Positions 26,090-34,696 of a DNA stretch of 40,891 nt are shown one piece after another (position 1 is the first letter of the stretch; each line of letters starts with the position of its first letter). Where the stretch lies: assembly GCA_903844855.1 (NCBI GenBank), contig CAIMVH010000107.1:1-40891 (forward strand), read 5' to 3'. The position numbers and the translations under genes were made by a program. The notes under the pieces are model-generated. The model was not told the origin of the DNA, did no database searches, and saw nothing but the letters and a program-made list of their open reading frames with translations. This DNA comes from an uncultured Actinomycetes bacterium (lineage in GTDB: Bacteria; Actinomycetota; Actinomycetes; Nanopelagicales; Nanopelagicaceae).

Positions 26090-26453
26090 TGGTCGACTTT
26101 ATGGATGCAACGGCACGCGCACCGGGGGTGAGTCCCAAATCCGTGATGGCATCAGCGGTGACCATGCTGATGATGCGATGTGGACCAGCCTGGATCTCAA
26201 CGATGCCTACCAGACCCTCTCTCTCCACTCGAGTGACCAGCCCCACAAAACGATTTCGGGCGCTGCTCTTATTACCGTCAATCTCATCTGGCCCTTCGCC
26301 GCGCGCAATGGCGGCCAAATCGACTCCAGAGACCGTCATCCGGCCTCCTTGATCTTTCTGAGCTCCAAGGCGCCCGGTATCTATCCAGCGCCGTACGGTG
26401 TCATCTGAGACCCCTAGGAGCGCTGCCCCCTCGCTTATCCGATATTGCGTCAT
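26067..26453 (-). CDS. HTH plus TOBE domain protein, molybdate-responsive regulator or binding protein
   Basis: In this 128-aa protein the first 55 residues form a MerR/excisionase-like HTH (YRISEGAALLGVSDDTVRRWIDTGRL). Residues from about 62 to the end are a TOBE (mop) domain ([46 protein letters not shown]). Proteins of this architecture precede mod transporter genes in Actinobacteria and probably bind molybdate and regulate uptake. The start ATG is 7 nt after TATTCT, suggesting a near-leaderless transcript. It is divergent from glpX, and a perfect short inverted repeat lies between. Confidence 0.87.
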   Translation of the reverse strand: MTQYRISEGAALLGVSDDTVRRWIDTGRLGAQKDQGGRMTVSGVDLAAIARGEGPDEIDGNKSSARNRFVGLVTRVEREGLVGIVEIQAGPHRIISMVTADAITDLGLTPGARAVASIKSTNVVIETA

Positions 26454-26460
26454 ATCTAGC

Positions 26461-26466
26461 AGAATA
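26461..26466 (-). promoter_or_regulatory. -10 box for the HTH-TOBE gene
   Basis: TATTCT on the minus strand sits 7 nt before the ATG at 26453. Confidence 0.45.
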
Positions 26467-26468
26467 GA

Positions 26469-26482
26469 GCCGCATTAGCGGC
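26469..26482. promoter_or_regulatory. inverted repeat GCCGC-ATTA-GCGGC
   Basis: A perfect 5-bp-arm dyad in the HTH-TOBE/glpX divergent gap, directly upstream of the HTH-TOBE -10 box. It is a candidate operator for autoregulation or glpX control. It does not resemble the E. coli ModE site. Confidence 0.35.
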
Positions 26483-26528
26483 TTGTCACCTCGTTGCCGC
26501 ACCGCGCCCAGGAGGGAATGATGTAGCC

Positions 26529-27479
26529 ATGGGGAATTCACGAAATCTTGCCTTCGAACTCGTTCGCGTCACGGAATCAGCGGCTATCGCCGCCGCCCGT
26601 TGGGTGGGACGAGGAGATAAGAACACCGCCGACGGCGCGGCAGTCGATGCGATGCGTCGATTAATCAGTTCAGTATCCATGGATGGCGTCGTCGTCATCG
26701 GTGAGGGCGAGAAGGATGAAGCACCCATGCTCTACAACGGCGAACGTGTCGGCGATGGCGTTGGTCCAGCGTGCGATGTTGCGGTCGACCCCATCGATGG
26801 AACAACTCTGACTGCAAAAGGAATGAATAACGCCATCTCTGTGATTGCAGTTGCAGAGCGCGGCGCTATGTATGACCCTTCCGCCGTTTTCTATATGGAG
26901 AAACTTGTAACCGGCCCAGAAGCAGCAGATGTTGTTGACATCACTGCACCAGTGGGAGAGAACATTCGCCGTGTTGCAAAAGCCAAGCGGCTCTCTCCTT
27001 CTGAAATAACCGTAGTTATTCTTGATAGACCACGCCATGAAAAACTTGCGAAAGAAATTCGCGAAGCTGGTGCGCGCATCAAATTTATTACAGATGGCGA
27101 TGTTGCCAGCGCAGTGGAGGCGGCGCGCGAAAATACTGGCATCGACCTCTTGATGGGCATCGGCGGTACCCCAGAGGGCATCATCGCTGCGTGTGCCATG
27201 AAGTGCCTCGGCGGGGTTATCCAAGGCCGTCTCATGCCACGCGATGATGCCGAACGGGAGAAGGCCATTGCCGCCGGACATGACCTCTCGAGGGTGCTCT
27301 CCACCAACGACTTAGTCACCGGCGACGACGTCTTCTTTGCCGCGACCGGAATCACAGACGGGGAGCTCCTGCGTGGAGTTCGATTCGGTCCGCGAGGGAT
27401 GACCTCACACTCTCTGGTGATGCGAGGAAAATCTCACACTGTTCGACTTATCCAGAGCGAGCATCCCCTAGAGGCGTAG
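26529..27479 (+). CDS. glpX: GlpX, class II fructose-1,6-bisphosphatase
   Basis: This 316-aa enzyme dephosphorylates fructose 1,6-bisphosphate in gluconeogenesis. The class II signature DPIDGTT is at 87-93, preceded by [17 protein letters not shown] and followed by [20 protein letters not shown]. The actinobacterial form is usually the only fructose bisphosphatase. AGGAGG at 26510-26515 is 13 nt before the ATG at 26529, longer than usual; between them is ATGATGTAG, a two-codon frame. Fumarase follows 10 bp later, the same pairing as glpX and fum in mycobacteria, though there the fumarase is class II. Confidence 0.96.
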   Translation: MGNSRNLAFELVRVTESAAIAAARWVGRGDKNTADGAAVDAMRRLISSVSMDGVVVIGEGEKDEAPMLYNGERVGDGVGPACDVAVDPIDGTTLTAKGMNNAISVIAVAERGAMYDPSAVFYMEKLVTGPEAADVVDITAPVGENIRRVAKAKRLSPSEITVVILDRPRHEKLAKEIREAGARIKFITDGDVASAVEAARENTGIDLLMGIGGTPEGIIAACAMKCLGGVIQGRLMPRDDAEREKAIAAGHDLSRVLSTNDLVTGDDVFFAATGITDGELLRGVRFGPRGMTSHSLVMRGKSHTVRLIQSEHPLEA

Positions 27480-27482
27480 GCT
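27477..27482 (+). promoter_or_regulatory. possible -10 box for fum
   Basis: TAGGCT, which includes the glpX stop codon, precedes the fum ATG by 7 nt. No Shine-Dalgarno is visible in the 10-bp gap. Confidence 0.3.
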
Positions 27483-27489
27483 CTTATCC

Positions 27490-29151
27490 ATGCCTGAATT
27501 CTCCTACTCCGACCTACTGCCCACTGCGGCCGACAGCACTGAATATCGCCTTGTCACCACTGACGGAATTCGAGTGGAAAAACTTGGCGATCGCACCTTT
27601 CTTATGGTGGAGCCATCAACGCTTACCACTCTTACGGAAACAGCTATTCACGATATTTCGCACTACCTACGCACTGCCCACCTTGAGCAACTCCGCAGAA
27701 TAGTTGATGATCCCGAAGCGTCAGCTAATGATCGCTTCGTAGCAATCGATTTATTGAAGAACGCAAACATTTCAGCCGGCGGCGTGCTACCCATGTGCCA
27801 AGACACCGGAACCGCTCTTGTAATGGCTAAGCGTGGGCAGCTAGTGCTTACTCAAGGAAATGACGAAGAGGCAATTTCGCGCGGCGTCTACGACGCTTTC
27901 ACGCGCCTTAATCTTCGCTATTCACAATTAGCTCCTATCAACATGTGGGAAGAGCGCAATACCGGAAATAATCTTCCGGCTCAGATCGAAATTTATGCTG
28001 ACACCAAAAGTGGTCACGAGAATGAGTACTCCTTTCTCTACATCGCCAAAGGCGGAGGTAGCGCAAACAAGTCATTTCTTTACCAAGAGACGAAAGCCAT
28101 TCTTAATCCGGCTGGGTTACTTCGATTCCTTGACGAGAAACTTCGCTCATTAGGTACAGCTGCCTGCCCTCCCTATCACCTGTCAATTGTGATCGGTGGA
28201 ACCAGCGCCGAACACACACTGAAAACAGCGAAGTTAGCGAGCACTAAATATCTCGACACTTTGCCACTTCAAGGAGATGCCAAGACGGGACACGGGTTCC
28301 GCGACATCGAAATGGAAGCTGAAGTTCTCAAACTCACTCAAGGCTTTGGCATTGGCGCCCAATTCGGCGGCAAGTACTTTTGCCACGATGTACGCGTGAT
28401 CCGCCTCCCCCGACATGGCGCCTCACTCCCGGTCGCCATTGCAGTTTCATGCTCTGCCGATCGCCAAGCGCGCGCGAAGATCACTCCTGAAGGCGCTTTC
28501 ATAGAAGTATTAGAGCGCGATCCAGCTCGCTTCTTACCCGAGCCCAGCACTGAAAAACTTGGCGACGCGGTGGTGCATGTGGATCTCAACCGACCTATGA
28601 GCGAGATCTGCGCGATGCTTTCCAAGTATCCGGTGAAGACTCGCCTCTCGCTCAATGGTTCAATGGTGGTGGCGCGCGATCTTGCGCACGCAAAGATCAA
28701 GGAACTTCTTGATTCCGGTAAGCCCATGCCGCAGTACATGCGCGATCATGCCGTCTATTACGCCGGGCCAGCAAAGACTCCAGAGGGATACGCATCAGGA
28801 TCATTTGGACCGACGACAGCCGGTCGAATGGATTCATATGTCGCGCAATTCCAAGAGGCCGGCGGATCGCACATCATGCTTGCAAAAGGAAATCGTTCAG
28901 CACAAGTGACAGAGGCGTGCGAAAAAAATGGTGGGTTCTATTTAGGTTCTATCGGAGGTCCTGCCGCCCGCTTGGCACAAGATTGCATCAAAAAAGTTGA
29001 AGTTCTCGAGTACGCCGAACTCGGAATGGAAGCCATCTGGAAAATTGATGTGGTCGATTTCCCAGCTTTCATCGTGGTCGACGATAAGGGAAATGATTTC
29101 TTTGCCGAGACCAGTAAGCCACTTTCAATTGGACCAAAGCCCACGAATTAG
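27490..29151 (+). CDS. fum: fumarate hydratase, class I (iron-sulfur)
   Basis: This 553-aa single-chain class I fumarase interconverts fumarate and malate in the TCA cycle using an oxygen-sensitive [4Fe-4S] cluster. Likely ligands are Cys103 (PMCQDTGT), Cys226 (ACPPYH) and Cys321 (VSCSADRQ), in line with the E. coli FumA pattern. The C-terminal half is the beta-type domain ([26 protein letters not shown]). It is longer than the two-subunit class I enzymes because both parts are fused, as in FumA. It is downstream of glpX by 10 bp and ends against the convergent transglycosylase gene with a 4-bp overlap. Confidence 0.95.
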   Translation: MPEFSYSDLLPTAADSTEYRLVTTDGIRVEKLGDRTFLMVEPSTLTTLTETAIHDISHYLRTAHLEQLRRIVDDPEASANDRFVAIDLLKNANISAGGVLPMCQDTGTALVMAKRGQLVLTQGNDEEAISRGVYDAFTRLNLRYSQLAPINMWEERNTGNNLPAQIEIYADTKSGHENEYSFLYIAKGGGSANKSFLYQETKAILNPAGLLRFLDEKLRSLGTAACPPYHLSIVIGGTSAEHTLKTAKLASTKYLDTLPLQGDAKTGHGFRDIEMEAEVLKLTQGFGIGAQFGGKYFCHDVRVIRLPRHGASLPVAIAVSCSADRQARAKITPEGAFIEVLERDPARFLPEPSTEKLGDAVVHVDLNRPMSEICAMLSKYPVKTRLSLNGSMVVARDLAHAKIKELLDSGKPMPQYMRDHAVYYAGPAKTPEGYASGSFGPTTAGRMDSYVAQFQEAGGSHIMLAKGNRSAQVTEACEKNGGFYLGSIGGPAARLAQDCIKKVEVLEYAELGMEAIWKIDVVDFPAFIVVDDKGNDFFAETSKPLSIGPKPTN

Positions 29152-29699
29152 TACCAGTTATTCTGCTGCCAATGGCGCAGGGCGTTAGCCGGGTTGCCGT
29201 ACCTTAATTTGATGTACTTCATTCCCCAGGTAATTTGGGTGACTGGGTTCTTTCGCCAATCGGTAGCAATCGTTGACATCTTCGATCCGGGGAGCGCCTG
29301 GGCGATGCCATGGGCACCCGATTCCCGGTTTACCGACTTGTAATTCCAATTGCTCTCGTGATCCCAGAGGTCGACCAGACAGCCCATTTGGTCAAAACTC
29401 CACTGGTAGAGCTCCGCATTTAACTCTCCAGCAACACTAATGGCGCCCGCTCGAGTGCGAGCCAGACTCGTCCGACTGACAACCATCGGCGCTCGTGTCT
29501 GGGCGCGAGATGGTTCAACGGCTCGATGTTCAATGCGAGGTCCGATGAAATCGGGACTATCAGAAGTAACCGGGCTGGTAATGGGGCGATTGCCCCATGC
29601 GCTCGATGGTTGAGTTGATGGCGGCATGGCGCTCACAACACCGGAGGGAAGCGCAATCAGTAAAGCTATGGCAGATCCCCACACAATTCCTTTACGCAT
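29148..29699 (-). CDS. secreted transglycosylase-like protein (SLT-type domain)
   Basis: This 183-aa protein starts [20 protein letters not shown], a signal peptide, followed by a disordered Pro/Ser/Arg stretch to about residue 90 and a C-terminal lysozyme-like domain. Glu115 in LWDHESNW is the probable catalytic acid, then [18 protein letters not shown] and [13 protein letters not shown], as in bacterial SLT-like peptidoglycan hydrolases. A longer frame opens to 29879, but GGAGG at a proper distance before the ATG at 29699 and the signal peptide fix the start. It has no downstream partner. The upstream 200 bp carry a TTGACA box and a dyad. Confidence 0.88.
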   Translation of the reverse strand: MRKGIVWGSAIALLIALPSGVVSAMPPSTQPSSAWGNRPITSPVTSDSPDFIGPRIEHRAVEPSRAQTRAPMVVSRTSLARTRAGAISVAGELNAELYQWSFDQMGCLVDLWDHESNWNYKSVNRESGAHGIAQALPGSKMSTIATDWRKNPVTQITWGMKYIKLRYGNPANALRHWQQNNWY

Positions 29700-29731
29700 C
29701 TCCACCTCCGATTGAGCATTTTTTTCACTCG

Positions 29732-29748
29732 TTGCACTTGTTGTGCAA
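29732..29748. promoter_or_regulatory. inverted repeat TTGCAC-N5-GTGCAA upstream of the transglycosylase gene
   Basis: This perfect 6-bp-arm dyad with an overlapping ACTTG/CAAGT dyad (29736-29750) lies 33 nt before the start codon. It would be in the 5' leader or just at the transcription start if the TTGACA at 29778-29783 is used. It is a candidate operator or leader hairpin. Confidence 0.4.
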
Positions 29749-29777
29749 GTACAAGATGCCCGTGTCCTACGAATGGG

Positions 29778-29783
29778 TGTCAA
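29778..29783 (-). promoter_or_regulatory. -35 box (TTGACA) upstream of the transglycosylase gene
   Basis: An exact TTGACA on the minus strand, about 80 nt before the start codon. No strong -10 box is at 17 nt, so the promoter is tentative. Confidence 0.3.
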
Positions 29784-29906
29784 ATCGAATGTACGACGAT
29801 TGTGGAGAGAAATCGGACATTTTGCCAAAAATATTTTGAATTTACGCGGGGAAAATGCCCTCAAAGAGAGAGATCTCACATTTCGAAAAAGACCAATTTT
29901 GGTGCC

Positions 29907-29933
29907 AAAAAAGCCTCATAAATAAGGGTTTTT
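29907..29933 (-). terminator. hairpin terminator after phoH
   Basis: On the minus strand, AAAAA, C, CCTTA, loop TTTA, TGAGG, C, TTTTTT folds as a hairpin (one G-U pair) with A/T flanks and a T6 tract. It lies 37-63 nt beyond the phoH stop. The stem is short, so strength is uncertain; the symmetric flanks might also work on the plus strand. Confidence 0.45.
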
Positions 29934-29969
29934 CTAGCGTGTCGCGCGTGACAAATGCTTTACATGTTT

Positions 29970-31343
29970 TTAAAGGTGGATGGGATCTTCCAGCATTTCG
30001 GTTACTAATGCAGCAATCGGTGAACGTTCACTGCGGGTCAAAGTCACATGTGCAAAGAGTGGATGGCCCTTTAAAGCCTCCACTACGGCGACGACGCCAT
30101 CGTGTCTACCCACCCTCAAATTGTCACGCTGAGCGATGTCGTGGGTGAGTACCACTCGCGAACCTTGACCAATGCGAGAGAGCACCGTGAGTAGTACACC
30201 ACGCTCTAATGATTGCGCCTCATCAACAATCACAAATGAATCATGAAGCGAGCGGCCACGAATATGTGTCAGTGGTAGCACCTCCAAAAGCCCGCGCTCG
30301 AGAATCTCATCGATGACGTTCTGACTTACAAGGGCGCCTAAGGTGTCAAAGACTGCCTGGGCCCAAGGAGACATCTTCTCCCCTTCGCTTCCTGGCAAAT
30401 ATCCCAACTCTTGGCCACCGACTGCATAGAGCGGGCGAAAGACGACCACCTTTTTATGATGACGCTTCTCCATCACCGCTTCTAAACCAGCACAAAGAGC
30501 GAGCGCGCTCTTTCCAGTGCCGGCACGACCACCTAACGAGACAATGCCCACCTCCGGATCAGTGAGTAGGTCAAGAGCCACCCGCTGCTCTGCCGAGCGA
30601 CCATGTATCCCAAAGACATCTCGCTCTGATCGCACCAAGCGCAAAGTTTTCTCCGGGGTCACACGTCCAAGAGCGCTCCCGCGTTCACTCACCAGTACGA
30701 CTCCGGTATGGCAGGGCAAATTACGAATGGACTCGTGTTCGACTCGCTCGCCTTCGTAGAGTGCATCTACCAAGGTGGCGCCCACTTCCAATTCACTCAT
30801 ACCAGTCCACCCGCTGCTGGGCGCAAGCTCTGCGCGATACTCCTCGGCAACCACACCCATAGATGCGGCTTTCACGCGGAGTGGCAAGTCCTTCGTTACC
30901 AGCACCACACGTTTGCCTTCTTCAGCCAAATTTCTGGCTACCGCAAGAATGCGAGAATCATTACTGCCATCGCGCGTAAATCCGGCAGGCAATAGTCGTA
31001 AATCTGTGTGATTGAGTTCTACATGGATGGTGCCACCTGCGTCGTTTATCAACATAGGTTCATCGAGTCGACCATGTTGAATGCGCAGTTCATCTAATGA
31101 ACGAAGGGCAGCACGGGCAAAGTAACCGAGCTCAGGGTGATCACGCTTGCCCTCAAGTTCGCCAATCACTGCGATCGGCAGAATGACTTCATGTTCGGCA
31201 AAGCGATAGAGCGCAGCCGGATCTGCCAGCAAGACGCTGGTGTCGAGTACGTACGAGATGGATGCTGGCGCCTCATGTTTAGCGGGCTTGCTTGCTGACT
31301 GAATTGCAGACTTGCTGATGGGCTTCTTGCTCGTTGCCGCCAC
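29970..31343 (-). CDS. PhoH-family protein, PIN domain plus PhoH ATPase
   Basis: This 457-aa protein has an N-terminal PIN ribonuclease domain (residues about 30-165: [44 protein letters not shown], giving the conserved acidic set) and a C-terminal PhoH ATPase with Walker [10 protein letters not shown] at 271-279 and [12 protein letters not shown] as Walker B. The fusion corresponds to PhoH2, reported as a sequence-specific RNA helicase and RNase in mycobacteria. The first 28 residues are a Lys/Ser/Ala-rich tail. The start is the GTG at 31341-31343, with AGAGGGG 6 nt before it. It lies 93 bp from uppS; I see no further gene in that gap. Confidence 0.93.
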   Translation of the reverse strand: MAATSKKPISKSAIQSASKPAKHEAPASISYVLDTSVLLADPAALYRFAEHEVILPIAVIGELEGKRDHPELGYFARAALRSLDELRIQHGRLDEPMLINDAGGTIHVELNHTDLRLLPAGFTRDGSNDSRILAVARNLAEEGKRVVLVTKDLPLRVKAASMGVVAEEYRAELAPSSGWTGMSELEVGATLVDALYEGERVEHESIRNLPCHTGVVLVSERGSALGRVTPEKTLRLVRSERDVFGIHGRSAEQRVALDLLTDPEVGIVSLGGRAGTGKSALALCAGLEAVMEKRHHKKVVVFRPLYAVGGQELGYLPGSEGEKMSPWAQAVFDTLGALVSQNVIDEILERGLLEVLPLTHIRGRSLHDSFVIVDEAQSLERGVLLTVLSRIGQGSRVVLTHDIAQRDNLRVGRHDGVVAVVEALKGHPLFAHVTLTRSERSPIAALVTEMLEDPIHL

Positions 31344-31436
31344 TCAATACCCCTCTGGTTGTGCGAGGACCGTATGGAATAAAAGTTACGCATCCGGAGA
31401 AGGAAGACCTATGCGACACGCCCACCCAAAATGGGG

Positions 31437-32225
31437 CTAAGCACCGAATCTGCGTGAACGTTGGGCAAACGCACGGAGCGCGCGCAGAAAGTCGATCCGT
31501 CGAAAATCTGGCCAGTACGCCTCACAGAAGTAGAACTCCGAGTGCACGCTCTGCCAGAGCAGGAATCCACCTAAACGCTGTTCTCCTGAAGTGCGAATCA
31601 CTAAGTCAGGGTCAGGTAGGCCCTTCGTATAAAGGTGTTCTGCAATGTGATCTGGAGTTAGCATCTCCGCGACTTCAATCAGTGACTTTCCCTGCGTTGC
31701 ATGCTCTGTAAGGAGTGATTTAACCGCATCTGCAATTTCTCTTCGCCCGCCATAACCGATTGCCACGTTAACCGTAATGCCCACAATATCTTCTGTGGTC
31801 TCGCAAGCGTGTGTGAGCCTTTCCTGCACATCTGTAGGGAGCACATCGAGTGCTCCGACCAGATTCATCCTCCACTTCTGACGACCGGCCAATTCTGCAA
31901 CGGTGCGATCAATAATCTCTAAGAGCAGAGAGACTTCTCGATCTGAACGCGAAAGATTGTCGGTAGACAGCAGCCATAAAGTTACGTGTGGGATATTAAA
32001 TTCTTCACACCACTGAAGGAGCTCCACAATTTTACGAGCACCCGCAGCATGACCAATTTCACTCTCCGCACCTGCATTGCGTGCCCACCTACGATTTCCA
32101 TCAAGAATGACACCTACATGCTGTGGGACTTTGGCTCGATCAACTCGTTCACTTAATCTTCGTTCATAGATGGGATAGACAGCCGCCTTAACGACTTTCT
32201 TAATTGACCGTTTAAGACTAGCCAT
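31437..32225 (-). CDS. uppS: isoprenyl (cis-prenyl) diphosphate synthase
   Basis: This 262-aa cis-prenyltransferase has GVILDGNRRWAR with the catalytic Asp42, WLLSTDNLSRSDREV, GYGGRREI, DLVIRTSGEQRLGGFLLWQ and EFYFCEAYWPDFR, all hallmark blocks. It extends allylic diphosphates with IPP to make the lipid carrier for envelope glycans. Actinobacteria often have two homologues: a short-chain enzyme (Z-farnesyl, like Rv1086) and a decaprenyl one. Position near phoH and DUF3817 recalls the short-chain locus, but product length cannot be read by eye. It ends the mca operon, starting 4 bp after DUF3817. Confidence 0.92.
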   Translation of the reverse strand: MASLKRSIKKVVKAAVYPIYERRLSERVDRAKVPQHVGVILDGNRRWARNAGAESEIGHAAGARKIVELLQWCEEFNIPHVTLWLLSTDNLSRSDREVSLLLEIIDRTVAELAGRQKWRMNLVGALDVLPTDVQERLTHACETTEDIVGITVNVAIGYGGRREIADAVKSLLTEHATQGKSLIEVAEMLTPDHIAEHLYTKGLPDPDLVIRTSGEQRLGGFLLWQSVHSEFYFCEAYWPDFRRIDFLRALRAFAQRSRRFGA

Positions 32226-32229
32226 CGAG

Positions 32230-32517
32230 TTAGCCGATCAGAGCGCGGGCGCGACGATCAGCGAAGAAGGATGCCATGGGTACGGTCCCAGCGATCAAGA
32301 AGAGGACAGTTCGCTTCAGATCCCAATTGGCCAGGCGGGAGAGATTAAAAGTAACAACCACGTAGGCCATATAGAGGTAGCCATGAATTTGCCATGTGAT
32401 GGCTGTCCACTGGCCTTCGCCGCCAAACATATATTTGTAAGGAAGCGCAACAATAATGTTGAATAACAAGAAAATACCGGTCACCCAAGCAAAGATGCGA
32501 AACAATTTCATGGTCAT
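32230..32517 (-). CDS. DUF3817 family membrane protein
   Basis: This 95-aa protein has three hydrophobic helices (FRIFAWVTGIFLLFNIIVA, HGYLYMAYVVVTFNLSR, VLFLIAGTVPMASFF) and a basic C terminus (ADRRARALIG). It matches DUF3817, in which KYMFGGEGQW and IHGYLYMAYV are typical. The function is unknown; some members are fused to or near SURF1 and cytochrome oxidase genes. GGAGG at 7 nt supports the ATG at 32517. It sits between surf1 and uppS in one transcript. Confidence 0.9.
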   Translation of the reverse strand: MTMKLFRIFAWVTGIFLLFNIIVALPYKYMFGGEGQWTAITWQIHGYLYMAYVVVTFNLSRLANWDLKRTVLFLIAGTVPMASFFADRRARALIG

Positions 32518-32534
32518 TTAACTACCTCCGTACG

Positions 32535-33224
32535 TCACGTTAGCATACCGATTTTACGTTCAAAGCGGATAGTTCTAACCCATAAATAGATCACCATCAA
32601 GATCAACATCCACCAGAGCACAACATAAAGAAGGTGCTGCCAATAGAAGCCAGGAACTTTCTTTACGGCAAGCGGTGCCGACTCCGCAATTGCGAACGTC
32701 ATCGACGTGGAGGTGATCCCACTCTCGGCATAAGCAGTGACATACCCGTTGATCAGTCGATCGAATTGACCAGCTAAGAGAACTGGATCTATCCGCGAAA
32801 GTTGGCCTGGGGAAGTTAAATTTGATTCTGCGTTTTCCTCGCGCGGAGATGTGAGCCTGCCAGCCACGATGGTGCTCTCATTAAGGCGGGCAGGTGCGCC
32901 TACTCCGCGGAGCACTAAAATCGAGCCCGAGTCACCATTGAAGAGCGAAACCTCACTCCGAACGCTCTCATCTATCACGTAGAAGTTGGCAATGTACTTT
33001 CCAGAAAGCGTGACTCGCCTATCGCTGAAGGCTGGCGAGAATTTTTGACCAGCTTTAACGATCTGCGAAAGCGGCACCTCTTTAATATCTGCTACTGGCT
33101 TCACCGAAGCTTTGAGATCAGCCGCGCGGTGAAGTTGCCATTGTCCCAGTAAAAAGAAACTCGCAATCATGACAAGAGCGGTCAGATGGAAAGTGATCCA
33201 CCAAAGAGTCGATCGAGTCTTCAC
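32535..33224 (-). CDS. surf1: SURF1-like cytochrome c oxidase assembly protein
   Basis: This 229-aa protein has an N-terminal helix (LWWITFHLTALVMIASFFLLGQWQLHRA), whose GQWQ/HR block is the SURF1 signature, a soluble extracytoplasmic domain with VTLSGKY and VLRGVG, and a C-terminal helix (LYVVLWWMLILMVIYLWV). It helps insert heme into the aa3-type oxidase subunit I. The oxidase genes are not in the window. The GTG start overlaps the stop of the small membrane protein (GTGA). Confidence 0.92.
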   Translation of the reverse strand: MKTRSTLWWITFHLTALVMIASFFLLGQWQLHRAADLKASVKPVADIKEVPLSQIVKAGQKFSPAFSDRRVTLSGKYIANFYVIDESVRSEVSLFNGDSGSILVLRGVGAPARLNESTIVAGRLTSPREENAESNLTSPGQLSRIDPVLLAGQFDRLINGYVTAYAESGITSTSMTFAIAESAPLAVKKVPGFYWQHLLYVVLWWMLILMVIYLWVRTIRFERKIGMLT

Positions 33225-33388
33225 TGATCTTTACGAAGTCTGCGTAAGCGCTTATAAAAGTTTCGCAGTAGGAGGAATGTCGCCACAGTAAGCAGACCCG
33301 TCACGATCGCACCGATCGCACCCGGAGTGACCTTTGACTCATCTACTTCAGCAAGAATGATGGTATTCGTGCTATTAAAGAAGTTCAC
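33221..33388 (-). CDS. small single-pass membrane protein, 55 aa
   Basis: This short gene reads MNFFNSTNTIILAEVDESK, then VTPGAIGAIVTGLLTVATFL, and ends in a basic tail LLRNFYKRLRRLRKDQ. The AEVDESKVTPG motif before a single helix is familiar from small proteins encoded beside mca in many Actinobacteria, though I cannot name the family. It starts with a GTG at 33386-33388; an in-frame stop lies just upstream, so no longer start exists. Its stop overlaps the surf1 GTG by 4 bp, and mca ends 9 bp upstream. Coupling on both sides argues that it is translated. Confidence 0.8.
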   Translation of the reverse strand: MNFFNSTNTIILAEVDESKVTPGAIGAIVTGLLTVATFLLLRNFYKRLRRLRKDQ

Positions 33389-33397
33389 GTTACCATT

Positions 33398-34282
33398 CTA
33401 CTCATCATCATCCACAACACCAGCGAAGAGATCGCTCTCGGATACGTCGATTTCACCGACCGCAGAGAAGGCAAGCTCGAACTCTTCGGTCGGCCAGATC
33501 TCCCGCTGCAGTGAGATGGGAACCGCAAACCACTGGCCGCCAGGGTCAACTTGCGTCGCATGTGCAAGCAGCGCATTCGCACGTATCTCGAAAAATGCTG
33601 AACACTCCACTTGGGTCGTGATATTCACTAGCCGGCGATCCTGCCAATTGCTTAACCAACTTTCGTATGGGTTCGGTAACCCGAGTTCAAGCATTGCTGC
33701 TGAAAGGGCTTCCAATCGCGCCCGTGTGTGTTGCTGGTTGTAATAAATCTTCTGAACCTGCCAACCACCACTTCTGGCAAGTGCAACCGCAGCCATCGTG
33801 ACTTCATGGGTTCTTATGTGATCAGGGTGGGGATAGCCACCTAATTCGTCATACGTAGTGATGACGTGCGGCCTGAACTCAAGGATCTTCTCAGCAAGCA
33901 ATGCAGCCGGGATCTCCACTGGAATATCAGCAAAGCAACCCGCGGGCAGCGGCGGCAAAGGATCGCCTTGCGGAAATCCAGAATCCTCAAAGCCCAGCCA
34001 ATGGTGGTCAACGCCAAGGATTTCTTGAGCGTGTGCCATCTCACTTTTGCGAACTTCCAGCAAATTTGTTATTCCTGAATCTTTCAGACCTGGATTCAAA
34101 ATGTCGCCGCGCTCACCCCCCGTGCAACTGATTACTAAGACTTGATGTCCAGCACGCACGTACTTCGCCATCGTGGCCGCACCTTTACTCGATTCATCAT
34201 CGGGATGTGCGTGCACCGCCATCAAACGACCCTTAAAGACCGGCGGACTAATCGACGTAGCGATCGTCAACTGAGTGCTCAT
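33398..34282 (-). CDS. mca: Mca, mycothiol S-conjugate amidase
   Basis: This 294-aa zinc amidase cleaves mycothiol conjugates of toxins so that the mercapturic acid is exported. Motifs are VHAHPDDESSKGAATMAKY, SCTGGERGDILNPGL, GVDHHWLGFEDSGF and TYDELGGYPHPDHIRTHE, which separate it from MshB by the GGERGDILNP segment and the inserted loop after GFPQGDP. A longer frame to 34375 would run through the divergent gene, so the ATG at 34282 (MSTQLT) is used. It heads an operon: mca, small membrane protein, surf1, DUF3817, uppS. Confidence 0.94.
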   Translation of the reverse strand: MSTQLTIATSISPPVFKGRLMAVHAHPDDESSKGAATMAKYVRAGHQVLVISCTGGERGDILNPGLKDSGITNLLEVRKSEMAHAQEILGVDHHWLGFEDSGFPQGDPLPPLPAGCFADIPVEIPAALLAEKILEFRPHVITTYDELGGYPHPDHIRTHEVTMAAVALARSGGWQVQKIYYNQQHTRARLEALSAAMLELGLPNPYESWLSNWQDRRLVNITTQVECSAFFEIRANALLAHATQVDPGGQWFAVPISLQREIWPTEEFELAFSAVGEIDVSESDLFAGVVDDDE

Positions 34283-34298
34283 GGTGGAGAATGCTCCC

Positions 34299-34685
34299 AT
34301 GAAGCGCGACTCGGTGTTGCCCGCGAAACCCTGGCGAGCGCGTATTGCCATTCTTCTACTCGCCATCATCGGCACAGGATGGCTGGGTTGGAGCGCCTGG
34401 TTTCACAGCCGCCCAGCTCTCACCATCAAGGAAATCGCTTTCACGATTACCAGCGAGAGTTCCACCGAATTGCGCTACGAAGTGACTAGGCGCGAGCCAG
34501 ATCGCCCCGTCGTCTGCGTCTTACGCGCCCTCGACAGCTCAGCCGCAGTGGTCGGCGAGGTACGCGAAACCATCCCTGGAGAGGTCGGGGAAGCGGCTTC
34601 GTCCACCGCCGCCCGACGCACCGTAGTCGCCACTCTTAGTAGAGCGGCCTTCGTCAAGGTCGACCGTTGTTGGGTTAACCGCTAA
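34299..34685 (+). CDS. DUF4307 family membrane protein
   Basis: This 128-aa protein has an N-terminal helix (ARIAILLLAIIGTGWLGWSAW) and a soluble domain beginning PALTIKEIAFTI and ending FVKVDRCWVNR. It matches DUF4307, an actinobacterial family commonly between mca and greA. The topology suggests an extracytoplasmic beta domain; the function is unknown. The ATG at 34299 has GGAG at 34284-34287 with 9-nt spacing and is preferred over start codons upstream that overlap mca. Only 16 bp separate it from the mca ATG, so each promoter must lie inside the other gene. Confidence 0.85.
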   Translation: MKRDSVLPAKPWRARIAILLLAIIGTGWLGWSAWFHSRPALTIKEIAFTITSESSTELRYEVTRREPDRPVVCVLRALDSSAAVVGEVRETIPGEVGEAASSTAARRTVVATLSRAAFVKVDRCWVNR

Positions 34686-34696
34686 CCTCGCCTCTT

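Noticed and set aside
29700-29879. Longer transglycosylase start at 29879
   Set aside because: The extra residues are compositionally unlike a protein, and the signal peptide and GGAGG site sit at 29699.
29750-29900. c-di-AMP (ydaO) riboswitch upstream of the wall hydrolase
   Set aside because: I could not match the conserved core by eye; left as an unresolved leader.
31344-31436. Terminator or small gene between uppS and phoH
   Set aside because: A weak CCCCA/TGGG fold has no T tract, and no frame of useful length is present.
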